Of a stretch of DNA of 12,292 bases, positions 1 through 7,243 are shown piece after piece; position 1 is the first letter of the stretch; every line of letters starts with the position of its first letter. The notes under the pieces were generated by a model. That model saw only the letters and a list, made by a program, of their open reading frames with translations, did not search any database and was not told the DNA's origin. This DNA comes from an uncultured Clostridia bacterium. GTDB taxonomy: Bacteria > Bacillota > Clostridia > Oscillospirales > Ruminococcaceae. A program made the translations under genes and the position numbers. The stretch is taken from positions 1 to 12,292 of the forward strand of contig CANRDG010000050.1 of NCBI GenBank assembly GCA_947629275.1. The letters run 5' to 3'.

Positions 1-1458
1 AAATCCTACTTTTCTGGTGCTGTAGCCGTAGTCGGTGCTGTAGTCTATAAGTATGGTGTCGCTCGTAATGTCGCCCCTGCCGAAAATGCTGCCGACTTGC
101 TCGTCCTTGTTGTACGGAATAGTCACATCACAATATTTAATCATTCTTTGCGCTTGGTATTCTTCATCATCATAAACGCAAAAGTCCGAGTCCTTCAGAC
201 CGAGAAATTCGTAAATACCTTCGCCGTCTTTCTCCAGCTTTTCCTTATAATATACGCCGCTGCGCGTTTCAAGCACCAGCGCCGCCGTCATATGCTTATA
301 GCCTGCTTCACGCGTGTATGCGGTAAGCGTAACGCCGGGCGATCCAAGCGGCACAACAGCCTGCACATCATACTGCTGCGCTATTCTTGTGATCGTATTA
401 TTCTCGCATTTTTCAAGCTCGTATTCTATGTACTCATCATAATCGCTGTACATAAGAAAGCCTATCTTTTTCTTGTCGTAGTCAATAAGTATGCTGTTAT
501 TGGTTATTTCATCTATACCTAAAATGCCGTCTACTCTCTGATAGCTTTCGTTGTATAATATGACTTCATCGCATTTTTTCAGCATACTTTTTGCGCGATG
601 TTTTTCTGCCATAGTTTTAATTTCGGGCGCGAGGTAGTAAAGAGCCATAGCCGCCACTGCCACAGCGCATATTACCCCAACCGCTATGCCGAATTTTTTC
701 TTGTTTATCCTTTTGAAAAAGCTGATTTGCCGCGCAAGGCAGGCAAGATGGATTATCAGGCACACTGCCAGAAGCGGCGAAAGATAAATGCTCACCATCA
801 GAACGCCTATAAAAAATCCGTCAAAGCCGTATGATCTGCTCCATAAAAAGTCCACGCCGTGTACAGCGCAGAACAAGCCGTAGATCAGCACCGCAGCATA
901 GGGTATGAACGTCAGCAGGAGAGGGGAGAAGCGCTTTTTGCCGTCCTCTTTTTCAAGCAAATGCATAACGCCCGTTTCGCGCTGTATTATGCACTCAAAA
1001 CGCTTGTTGCCTGCCTTTTCGCCGTGGTCGTGGCGCTCGTTTGCCTCTATCGCGTCTTTCAGAGCGACAAATTCAAGTACAAACTGCTCCTCAGCCTCGT
1101 TCTGCTCAAGCCTCTGCGGCTGAATTTCTTCCTCCACGTCGCAAAAGTAGTAATAGTTGTCCTGAATGAACATATCGCTGTCAATACCCTTTTGTACGCG
1201 GTGTACTAAGCCGTATTCGCGCACAGAGGAGGGGATAACAACAAGACCGCTTTCCTCCAGCACCTCGCGGCAAAGGGTAGCGGTGTGGTCTTCGCCCTTT
1301 TCTGCGCCGCCGCCCGGAAACTTGTAGTAATCGTATTTAAGGCTGTGAATAAGCGCGTATTTGCGCCCCTTTTTGATAATTCCGCGTACCGACGGCCGCA
1401 CGAACGCAGTGCCGTTTTCGTTGTAGTCTTTTTTGTCAATAACGAACAGTGTGCGCAT
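1..1458 (-). CDS. Nudix hydrolase domain fused to membrane segments and a repeated C-terminal region (partial, 3' end off window)
   Basis: The frame is open for 486 codons from the ATG at 1458 to the window edge, with no stop, and AGGAGG at 1465-1470 sits 7 bases upstream. Residues about 1-165 are a Nudix hydrolase domain. The Nudix box GX5EX7REUXEEXGU is intact: G50, E56, R64, E65, E68, E69, G71, so nucleoside-diphosphate-linked substrate hydrolysis is expected, substrate unknown. Hydrophobic stretches at about 177-199, 214-241 and 257-277 are likely membrane segments. Basic residues before the first and between the second and third (KRINKKK, about 249-255) put the Nudix domain in the cytoplasm and the C-terminal part outside. 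That part repeats: residues 295-336 resemble 442-486 (shared elements CD, YN, G.I.G...IT...ILIDY, K.GF), a period near 146 residues. I do not recognise this architecture as a named family. The Nudix assignment is firm; the receptor-like arrangement is inference. Confidence 0.85.
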   Translation of the reverse strand, partial: MRTLFVIDKKDYNENGTAFVRPSVRGIIKKGRKYALIHSLKYDYYKFPGGGAEKGEDHTATLCREVLEESGLVVIPSSVREYGLVHRVQKGIDSDMFIQDNYYYFCDVEEEIQPQRLEQNEAEEQFVLEFVALKDAIEANERHDHGEKAGNKRFECIIQRETGVMHLLEKEDGKKRFSPLLLTFIPYAAVLIYGLFCAVHGVDFLWSRSYGFDGFFIGVLMVSIYLSPLLAVCLIIHLACLARQISFFKRINKKKFGIAVGVICAVAVAAMALYYLAPEIKTMAEKHRAKSMLKKCDEVILYNESYQRVDGILGIDEITNNSILIDYDKKKIGFLMYSDYDEYIEYELEKCENNTITRIAQQYDVQAVVPLGSPGVTLTAYTREAGYKHMTAALVLETRSGVYYKEKLEKDGEGIYEFLGLKDSDFCVYDDEEYQAQRMIKYCDVTIPYNKDEQVGSIFGRGDITSDTILIDYSTDYGYSTRKVGF

Positions 1459-1474
1459 GACAAGACCTCCTAGC

Positions 1475-1504
1475 AAAAAAGCCCCGAAAGATAGGTTTCG
1501 GAGC
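1475..1504 (-). terminator. Intrinsic terminator just upstream of the Nudix fusion gene
   Basis: On the minus strand GCTCCGAAA and TTTCGGGGC form a 9-bp stem (1481-1504, 6-base loop) followed by six T (1480-1475). One U-G wobble pairs on this strand and would be an A-C mismatch on the other, which supports minus-strand function. It lies after the terminator at 1532-1561, so it is either a backup for the tRNA operon or an attenuator in the leader of the Nudix gene, whose RBS begins only 4 bases after the T-run. Confidence 0.8.
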
Positions 1505-1531
1505 TTAAAATTCAAGTAACTGTTTTTATAG

Positions 1532-1561
1532 AAAAATTCCCCCGGCTTGTGCTAAGGGAAT
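1532..1561 (-). terminator. Intrinsic terminator of the tRNA operon
   Basis: Directly after tRNA-Gly the minus strand has a stem of AATTCCCTT against GGGGGAATT (7 Watson-Crick pairs plus two wobbles, 10-base loop) running into TTTTT. The first paired base is the final A of the encoded CCA, so the hairpin abuts the mature tRNA end. This is the normal place for the end of the tRNA transcript. Confidence 0.75.
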
Positions 1562-1637
1562 TGGAGCGGATTACGAGGCTCGAACTCGCTACCTCCACCT
1601 TGGCAAGGTGGCGCTCTACCAGATGAGCTAAATCCGC
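1562..1637 (-). tRNA. tRNA-Gly (anticodon GCC)
   Basis: This is a 76-base cloverleaf on the minus strand with acceptor arms GCGGATT/AATCCGC. The anticodon stem CCACC/GGTGG encloses loop TTGCCAA, giving anticodon GCC. The T-arm carries GTTCGAG, the discriminator base is U as usual for bacterial tRNA-Gly, and CCA is encoded. It is the last tRNA of the operon, 3 bases after tRNA-Phe. Confidence 0.97.
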
Positions 1638-1640
1638 ATA

Positions 1641-1716
1641 TGGTGCTTCCGGACGGAATCGAACCATCGACACGGGGATTTTCAGTCCCCTGCTCTACCT
1701 ACTGAGCTACAGAAGC
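1641..1716 (-). tRNA. tRNA-Phe (anticodon GAA)
   Basis: This is a 76-base cloverleaf on the minus strand. Acceptor arms are GCTTCTG and CGGAAGC (one U-G wobble). Anticodon stem GGGGA/TCCCC encloses loop CTGAAAA, giving GAA. The discriminator is A and CCA is encoded. It is separated from the upstream tRNA-Asp by an unusually long 341-base spacer. Confidence 0.97.
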
Positions 1717-1724
1717 GGAAGTAA

Positions 1725-1745
1725 TGAATAGTGAATGGTGAATAG
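1725..1745. repeat. Three tandem heptamers TGAATAG / TGAATGG / TGAATAG
   Basis: Three adjacent 7-base units, the middle one with a single change, begin 8 bases beyond the 5' end of tRNA-Phe. Short heptamer runs of this type are often seen in bacterial intergenic repeats. No function is visible. Confidence 0.75.
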
Positions 1746-1808
1746 TTTATAGTTGTTGTAAGGGGAACGAGCGGTTCTTTGCAAACTTTGATAGTGTATA
1801 AACTATTC
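1740..1808. repeat. 12-bp perfect inverted repeat, 45-base interior
   Basis: GAATAGTTTATA at 1740-1751 is matched by its exact reverse complement at 1797-1808. The left arm overlaps the last heptamer repeat. It could form the stem of a large hairpin or be the terminal repeat of a small element. Confidence 0.75.
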
Positions 1809-1837
1809 AGACTTCGAGAAATTGCTGACCGCTTTTT

Positions 1838-1867
1838 GCGGCAAAGTGATATTTCGGCACTTGCCGC
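1838..1867. repeat. Inverted repeat, 10-bp stem with one bulged A
   Basis: GCGGCAAAGTG at 1838-1848 pairs with CACTTGCCGC at 1858-1867 with one bulged A and a 9-base loop. There is no T-run after it on either strand, so it is not a standard terminator. Confidence 0.75.
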
Positions 1868-1916
1868 TAAACAAAACTCTAAGTCTATTCAAACTTTAAA
1901 AGTTGCAATATTTCAG

Positions 1917-1969
1917 GCGAAAAACGCTTTAGCAAAGTTTTGGCTCAAATAAAGCCATAAACGTTTCGC
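1917..1969. repeat. Imperfect inverted repeat GCGAAA(AA)CG / CGTTTCGC
   Basis: The arms at 1917-1926 and 1962-1969 pair over 8 bp with two bulged A. The interior holds smaller pairings such as TGGCT with AGCCA. This is the weakest of the five hairpins, and is listed mainly because it fills the gap between better ones. Confidence 0.5.
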
Positions 1970-1975
1970 TGTGGG

Positions 1976-2026
1976 AAGTTTTGCGGTTTCGTAGAAATTG
2001 CGGACATTGTCCGCAAAGCAAAACTT
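1976..2026. repeat. Nested inverted repeats, outer 9 bp and inner 9 bp
   Basis: The outer arms AAGTTTTGC (1976-1984) and GCAAAACTT (2018-2026) are perfect complements. Inside, TTGCGGACA (1998-2006) and TGTCCGCAA (2008-2016) are also perfect, with a one-base centre. The nested arrangement suggests a folded RNA or a cruciform. Confidence 0.8.
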
Positions 2027-2030
2027 CAGG

Positions 2031-2056
2031 CGATAAAATCCCGTGGGATTTTATCG
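2031..2056. repeat. 12-bp perfect palindrome directly after tRNA-Asp
   Basis: CGATAAAATCCC (2031-2042) and GGGATTTTATCG (2045-2056) are perfect complements around a 2-base centre. On the minus strand the hairpin starts one base after the encoded CCA of tRNA-Asp. No T-run follows, so it is not a canonical terminator; a processing signal or repeat boundary is possible. Confidence 0.8.
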
Positions 2057-2057
2057 A

Positions 2058-2134
2058 TGGCGACCCGGATGAGACTCGAACTCACGACCTCCGCCGTGAC
2101 AGGGCGGCGTTCTAACCAACTGAACTACCGGGCC
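2058..2134 (-). tRNA. tRNA-Asp (anticodon GTC)
   Basis: This is a 77-base cloverleaf on the minus strand. Acceptor arms are GGCCCGG and CCGGGTC, the anticodon stem CCGCC/GGCGG encloses loop CTGTCAC, and the discriminator is G, as expected for tRNA-Asp. CCA is encoded. A short hairpin (GAGAGT/ACTCTC, 2139-2156) fills the 25-base spacer to tRNA-Val. Confidence 0.97.
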
Positions 2135-2159
2135 GTGCGAGAGTAAAAACACTCTCACG

Positions 2160-2235
2160 TGGTGGGAACAATAGGGCTCGAACCTATGACCCTCTGCTTG
2201 TAAGGCAGATGCTCTCCCAGCTGAGCTATGCTCCC
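2160..2235 (-). tRNA. tRNA-Val (anticodon TAC)
   Basis: This is a 76-base cloverleaf on the minus strand. The acceptor begins GGGAGCA, the anticodon stem TCTGC/GCAGA encloses CTTACAA, giving TAC, the discriminator is A and CCA is encoded. It is the first tRNA of the operon, about 17 bases from the predicted transcription start. Confidence 0.97.
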
Positions 2236-2258
2236 ACGTTTGCACAGGCAACGTTATA

Positions 2259-2287
2259 ATTATATACTTTTTTGACCTCTTTGTCAA
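2259..2287 (-). promoter_or_regulatory. Consensus sigma-A promoter of the tRNA operon
   Basis: On the minus strand TTGACA (2287-2282) and TATAAT (2264-2259) are both perfect consensus with a 17-base spacer. The start would be near 2252, just ahead of tRNA-Val. Such a strong promoter is expected for stable RNA. Confidence 0.9.
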
Positions 2288-2385
2288 GGGGTTTGCCCGA
2301 TTTTTTTATTTTTGTGATTTTTCACAAATTCTCTCGCCGCACAAGCAGTCAGGGCAACGCTTTTGCACAAAATCTTCCGTAATAT

Positions 2386-2414
2386 TTGCACCACGCAGCC
2401 TTGTGTGCTATACT
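2386..2414 (+). promoter_or_regulatory. Promoter of trmO, extended -10 type
   Basis: TTGCAC (2386-2391), a 17-base spacer and TATACT (2409-2414) preceded by TGC, forming an extended -10. The start would fall near 2421, leaving a short leader with GGGGAG before the ATG at 2445. It diverges from the tRNA promoter with about 100 bases between the two -35 boxes. Confidence 0.7.
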
Positions 2415-2444
2415 TAAAACAGAAGATCAAAAGGGGAGAGGGAT

Positions 2445-3107
2445 ATGGAAATAAAGCCCGTTGCGCGCATATTTACCGATTTTGACGATAAGTTCGGCAT
2501 ACCGCGCCAAAGCGGCAGAGTAGCACAGCTTTTTGGCAGAATAGTTTTTGAGAAAGAGTACCGCAGCGAGCAGGCACTGCGCGGAATAGAGGGCTTTTCG
2601 CACCTGTGGCTTATCTTTGACTTCTCACTTGCGCACCGTAAGCAGCAGCCGCTCACCGTGCGACCGCCCCGACTTGGCGGCAACAAGCGCGTGGGCGTGT
2701 TCGCAACAAGGTCGCCTTTCCGACCGAACAATTTAGGGCTTTCCTGCGTGAAGCTTGAAAGGGTAGAGGGCTGCGAACTTATTGTTTCCGGCGTTGATAT
2801 TTTAAGCGGTACGCCCATTTATGATATAAAACCATACCTGCCTGCCGCCGACTGCATACCGCAGGCTACCGGCGGTTTTGCAGATGAATATACCGATCAC
2901 CGCCTTAATGTAGACTTTCCGCCAAATCTGCTTGAAATGCTCCCCGAGGATAAAAGAGAGGCTGCAATTGCCTGCATCGCCGACGACCCGCGCCCCTCTT
3001 ACCAAGACGATCAGCAGCGTGTTTACGGTATGCGTTTTGCAGGGTGCGATATACGTTTCAAAGTCGCAGACGGCACGGCACAGATCATTGAAGTTGTAAA
3101 ATTGTAA
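2445..3107 (+). CDS. trmO: TrmO, tRNA (N6-threonylcarbamoyladenosine37-N6)-methyltransferase
   Basis: This 220-residue protein matches the TrmO (TsaA/YaeB) family, which uses S-adenosylmethionine to methylate t6A at position 37 of certain ANN-decoding tRNAs, giving m6t6A. Visible family signatures are FSHLWLIFDF at 51-60, the block RPPRLGGNKRVGVFATRSPF at 73-92 continuing into RPNNLGLS, and DILSGTPIYDIKPYLP at 118-133. The C-terminal part carries DDPRP near 180-184, also typical. Length is close to the E. coli protein. The start is fixed by GGGGAG 8-10 bases upstream and by the family N-terminus. It is a single-gene unit with its own promoter and terminator, divergent from a tRNA operon. None of the four neighbouring tRNAs decodes ANN codons, so they should not be its substrates. 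Confidence 0.93.
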   Translation: MEIKPVARIFTDFDDKFGIPRQSGRVAQLFGRIVFEKEYRSEQALRGIEGFSHLWLIFDFSLAHRKQQPLTVRPPRLGGNKRVGVFATRSPFRPNNLGLSCVKLERVEGCELIVSGVDILSGTPIYDIKPYLPAADCIPQATGGFADEYTDHRLNVDFPPNLLEMLPEDKREAAIACIADDPRPSYQDDQQRVYGMRFAGCDIRFKVADGTAQIIEVVKL

Positions 3108-3143
3108 AAAACGTTGGGTACTATATAAGCGCCCAACGTTTTT
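3107..3143. terminator. Bidirectional terminator between trmO and the flavodiiron operon
   Basis: AAAAACGTTGGG (3107-3118) pairs perfectly over 12 bp with CCCAACGTTTTT (3132-3143), with a 13-base loop. T-runs are present on both strands, so it can end trmO from the left and the converging minus-strand operon from the right. Confidence 0.92.
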
Positions 3144-3147
3144 GATT

Positions 3148-4941
3148 TTACTTTATCGGCTCAAAGTCGGCAGCGCCGTGTTTGCACAGCGGACAAATGA
3201 AATCGTCGGGGAGCGTGTCGCCCTCATAGATGTATCCGCATATCTTGCATACAAAGCCCTTTATGCCCTCGGTCTGCGGCTTTGGCTTAACGTTTGCATG
3301 ATAGTACGAATATGTCATAGTCTCCTTGTCGTTTATCGTGCGTGCCTCGGTAATGCTGCAAATGAACATTCCGTGCGTGCCAAGGTCAACATACTGCTCA
3401 ACTTCAAGCGAAATAAACGCATTTATATATCTCGGCATAACCACAAGCCCGTTCGCAGAGTGGTCGCACTGATAGTCGGCGAATTTGTCGGTGTTCCTGC
3501 CGCTCACAAAGCCGAAATCTTCAAACACCTTGAAAGGCGCATCGGTGCTAAGGCAGTTAACGTTCATTTTGCCAGTCTGCTTTATAACGTGGTGAGAGTA
3601 GTTTTCCTTGTTGATAGTAACGGCTATCTTGTCGGGGCTGTTTGCCACCTGCGATACCGTGTTCACAATAAGACCGTTGTCCTTGCTGCCGTCATTGCAG
3701 GTAACTACATACAAGCCGTAGCCTATCTTGAACATAGCGGCAGGGTCATTCTTCGGCGCTGAGTCTGAGCGCGCAATATAGTCCTGACAAAGCTCGTTAG
3801 CCATAGCCTCTATCTGCTCTTTGTTCTCGCCCTTTACAGACGACATAATACTTACCGTGGTATCGAGCCATTCGATGTTCTTGCAGTTTTCAAACATCTT
3901 CTTCATAGTCTTTGCAGCTAGCGGCGCCCACGAGCCGTTCTCTATAAGACCGATAGTCCTGTTTTGATAGTTTCTCTCTGTAAGAGCGTCAATAAACGTC
4001 CTCATAAACGGGAAAATATCCGCGTTGTAAGTCGTAGTTGCAAGCACGAGTTTTCCGTATCTGAAAGCGTCTTCAACAGCCTCCGCCATATCTTCGCGCG
4101 CAAGGTCGCAGACGACCACCTTCGGGCAGCCTTTTTCTTTCAGTTTGTCAGCGAGCATATTTACAGCCTTTTTGGTGTTGCCGTATACGGAGGTGTACGC
4201 TATCATGATGCCCTCGCTCTCAGGCTGATATGAAGACCATGTGTTGTACAGACCAAGATAATAGCCGAGGTTTTCTTTGAGAATAGGTCCGTGCAGAGGG
4301 CATATGGTCTGAATATCCAGAGCCGCAGCCTTTTTCAGAAGAGCCTGAACCTGCGCGCCGTACTTGCCAACAATGCCGAAGTAATATCTTCTAGCCTCGC
4401 AAGCCCAGTCCTCCTCAACGTCAAGCGCGCCGAACTTTCCGAAACCGTCAGCCGAGAAAAGCACCTTGTCGCAGCTGTCATACGTCACCATAACTTCAGG
4501 CCAGTGAACCATCGGCGCAAACACAAAGTTCAGCGTGTGCTTGCCAAGCGGCAAAGTACCGCCGTTTTCAACAACAAGCTTCTTGCTCTCAATGTCAATA
4601 CCGTCAAAGAAGTTGCTCATCATGTTGAAAGTTTTTGCGTTTGCCACCACCTGCGCCGTGGGGTATGCGTTAAGAAAACTTACTATGTTTGCCGAATGAT
4701 CGGGCTCCATATGCTGAACTACAAGATAGTCGGGCTTTCTGCCGCCCAAGGCATCGCGCAGATTATCGAGCCATTCGTGCGTGAACTTAATATCCACCGT
4801 GTCCATAACTGCAATTTTGTCGTCCATTATAACATATGAATTGTACGCCATGCCGTTGGGCACCTCATACTGCCCTTCAAAAAGGTCAACCTTGTGGTCG
4901 TTCACTCCTACATAGAGTATGTCGTCTGTTACCTTAACCAT
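3148..4941 (-). CDS. Multidomain flavodiiron protein (flavodiiron - flavodoxin - flavin reductase - rubredoxin)
   Basis: This cytoplasmic 597-residue protein is an A-type flavoprotein that reduces O2 to water and/or NO to N2O in anaerobes. Residues 1-240 are the metallo-beta-lactamase-like core with all diiron ligands visible: H77, E79, D81, H146, D165, H217 (plus H82). Residues 244-390 are a flavodoxin domain with FMN phosphate loop TSVYGNT at 250-256. Residues about 403-550 resemble a flavin reductase domain. Residues 562-597 are rubredoxin with C565, C568, C583 and C586; only 14 residues separate the two CxxC pairs, the short-spaced form seen in rubrerythrins. Having reductase and rubredoxin in one chain suggests a self-contained electron path from NAD(P)H, which is inference. 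AAAGGAG at 4951-4957 sets the start. It is last in an operon with galE and a PfkB kinase, one base after a small Cys-rich frame. O2 versus NO preference cannot be read from sequence. Confidence 0.93.
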   Translation of the reverse strand: MVKVTDDILYVGVNDHKVDLFEGQYEVPNGMAYNSYVIMDDKIAVMDTVDIKFTHEWLDNLRDALGGRKPDYLVVQHMEPDHSANIVSFLNAYPTAQVVANAKTFNMMSNFFDGIDIESKKLVVENGGTLPLGKHTLNFVFAPMVHWPEVMVTYDSCDKVLFSADGFGKFGALDVEEDWACEARRYYFGIVGKYGAQVQALLKKAAALDIQTICPLHGPILKENLGYYLGLYNTWSSYQPESEGIMIAYTSVYGNTKKAVNMLADKLKEKGCPKVVVCDLAREDMAEAVEDAFRYGKLVLATTTYNADIFPFMRTFIDALTERNYQNRTIGLIENGSWAPLAAKTMKKMFENCKNIEWLDTTVSIMSSVKGENKEQIEAMANELCQDYIARSDSAPKNDPAAMFKIGYGLYVVTCNDGSKDNGLIVNTVSQVANSPDKIAVTINKENYSHHVIKQTGKMNVNCLSTDAPFKVFEDFGFVSGRNTDKFADYQCDHSANGLVVMPRYINAFISLEVEQYVDLGTHGMFICSITEARTINDKETMTYSYYHANVKPKPQTEGIKGFVCKICGYIYEGDTLPDDFICPLCKHGAADFEPIK

Positions 4942-4942
4942 T

Positions 4943-5142
4943 TCAAACTTCTCCTTTATGATAATTTTTATTGTCTTTCATGGTGCATTTTGTCTTGCCG
5001 CAACTGTCGCTGTACGGGCAGCCCGAGCAGCCGTTTTTTTGTCTTTCACCATTTTTATAATAGCGAATATCAGCCATATCAGCAGTATCGCAGCGACTAT
5101 TACAGTGCCTATGTTATCACGTATTATGCCGAGCATTTTCAT
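4943..5142 (-). CDS. Small FeoB-associated-type Cys-rich membrane protein, interrupted by a frameshift
   Basis: From the ATG at 5142 (or 5136, better spaced from AAGGGG at 5145-5150) the frame encodes one hydrophobic segment (residues about 11-30) and a basic MVKDKK. It then reaches seven A (minus strand of 5034-5040). Without a shift it continues as an Ala/Arg-rich tail to a stop at 4978 (54 residues). Adding one base, or a -1 slip, gives NGCSGCPYSDSCGKTKC with C39, C42, C48 and C53, ending at a TGA (4945-4943) one base before the flavodiiron start. The shifted 66-residue product has the layout of FeoB-associated Cys-rich membrane proteins, a family linked to iron transport with unclear function. 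No feoB is in the window. The cause may be a sequencing error, a real mutation or slippage on the A-run. Confidence 0.65.
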
Positions 5143-5176
5143 CGCCCCTTGATAGTTTTGACAACCGCGGCAAACG

Positions 5177-6087
5177 TTATTCTTTGCTTTTTATAATGCC
5201 GTAAACTTCGTCCTTTTTCGGCGGATAGAGCGGAATAGGAAAGCGCGATATTGCAGCCGCAGCCACCGCGCTTGCAAAGCTTACAAGACCTTGGTCGTCC
5301 ATGCCCTGCGCCAGCGCGTAAACGCACCCCGCCTTAAAACTGTCACCTGCGCCTAAAGTGCTCTGAACTTTCACATTATACGGTGTAAAGCGCTTTATAT
5401 CACAGCCTTTTCTGCCGTAAACGAACTCTCCGCCGCCATTTGTTATAATAGTAAGACCGCCGCCGTTTTGCATATAGCTTTCTGTTATCTCTTGACGCGT
5501 GCGCCCTTTGCAGGTGTTTTCAAAGTTTTCGCCCGATATTACAGACACCGCAGAATTTTTGTGTATATAGCTGTCATACGCACAGTCAACGGTCACGTAA
5601 GGCACGCCGCATTTTACGCACAGCCTTGCCGCTTTTTCCGAATCTTCAAAAAAGTACGGGTCGACCGCTGCAGCATTGCAGCCGCGAATGTGTTCTTCTT
5701 TCGGTGTGCTCCACGGTTTTTCACTGCTGCTTTTGGCGTTTTCGTAAAACTTTCCGAATGTGCCGAGCGGCGTTCTTATGTCGCCCGAAATTATGATGTA
5801 GTCCTCCAGCGCCTCGCCGTTCTCGTCAAATTTCAGCGGTGATATGTCCACACTGCGCTGTGTATAAAACTCTTTCACAGTCTTTACCGCGTCGCCGCAA
5901 ATGTGGTTGCCGTCCATTAAAACGTTTGCGCCCAGAGATGACAGCACCGTCGCGCAAGTGCCCGTTTCGCCGCCGGGGAAACAATATTTCTGCTGCATTT
6001 CTCTGTAGGTGTCGGGTATTAAAAACTCATCGCCTATAAGAAAGCTGTGCGACAGGCATATCATGCCGTAAAGATATATTTTTGACA

Positions 6088-6088
<1 letters not shown>
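5177..6088 (-). CDS. PfkB-family carbohydrate kinase
   Basis: This 303-residue protein belongs to the PfkB/ribokinase family, cytoplasmic ATP-dependent kinases of sugars and nucleosides. The C-terminal signature STLGAGDSFKAG (about 243-254) carries the anion-hole GAGD and the catalytic base D249. An N-terminal GGETGT (39-44) matches the substrate-side glycine motif. I chose MSKIYLYG as the start because its ATG overlaps the galE stop by one base (TGATG), a sign of translational coupling; a longer frame reaching 6136 lies inside galE and has no RBS. Substrate cannot be assigned, since the family spans fructose, ribose, ketodeoxygluconate, adenosine and others. The galE linkage suggests a sugar, as inference only. 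Confidence 0.9.
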
Positions 6089-7104
<1,016 letters not shown>

Positions 7105-7150
7105 AAAAAGTTCTCCTTTCAGTCTTAACAGGTAATATATACCTAAAAAC

Positions 7151-7179
7151 AGTATACCAAAGCAAAAGCGTTTTGTCAA
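7151..7179 (-). promoter_or_regulatory. Promoter of the galE operon
   Basis: On the minus strand TTGACA (7179-7174), a 17-base spacer and TATACT (7156-7151). The start would be near 7144. A partial dyad GGTA-N5-TACC at 7131-7143 begins right at that start and could be an operator, but its arms are only 4 bp. No other promoter is apparent upstream of the three following genes, supporting a single operon. Confidence 0.88.
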
Positions 7180-7193
7180 GCGATTTCACACGC

Positions 7194-7225
7194 AAAAAGA
7201 GAGCGCACTTACATACGCTCTCTTT
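7194..7225 (-). terminator. Terminator of the solute-binding protein gene
   Basis: AAAGAGAGCG and CGCTCTCTTT form a perfect 10-bp stem (7196-7225, 10-base loop), followed on the minus strand by TTTTT ending at 7194. It lies between the solute-binding protein stop and the galE -35 box, insulating the two transcription units. Confidence 0.88.
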
Positions 7226-7243
7226 GGTGTATTGCTTTTTGAA

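Larger units (their letters stand above)
1717..2057. other. 341-base non-coding spacer inside the tRNA operon, built of consecutive inverted repeats
   Basis: I see no convincing gene here. The stretch holds three heptamer repeats and at least five successive inverted repeats (1740-1808, 1838-1867, 1917-1969, 1976-2026, 2031-2056) that together cover most of it. The motif TTCAGGCGA occurs twice, at 1912-1920 and 2025-2033. The other gaps in this operon are only 3 and 25 bases. It may be an inserted REP-like or MITE-like element or a structured RNA carried in the tRNA precursor. If transcribed with the tRNAs, all the hairpins would be in the precursor between tRNA-Asp and tRNA-Phe. Confidence 0.7.

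Noticed and set aside
1206..1463. A short minus-strand frame starting next to the Nudix start
   Set aside because: It overlaps the Nudix box in another frame and gives a low-complexity basic peptide. The Nudix frame uses the better-spaced start and continues to the window edge.
1725..1745. Possible start of a CRISPR or satellite array
   Set aside because: There are only three 7-base units with no spacers.
1562..2058. Possible integrated element or attachment site in the tRNA cluster
   Set aside because: All four tRNAs are intact, no integrase is present, and I see no duplicated tRNA 3' end flanking the 341-base spacer.
2051..2287. A 78-codon minus-strand frame over the tRNA-Asp and tRNA-Val region
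   Set aside because: It is a translation of two complete tRNA genes and their promoter.
3142..3762. A 206-codon plus-strand frame
   Set aside because: It is opposite the flavodiiron gene, which has intact metal ligands and rubredoxin cysteines, and it starts after a terminator without a promoter.
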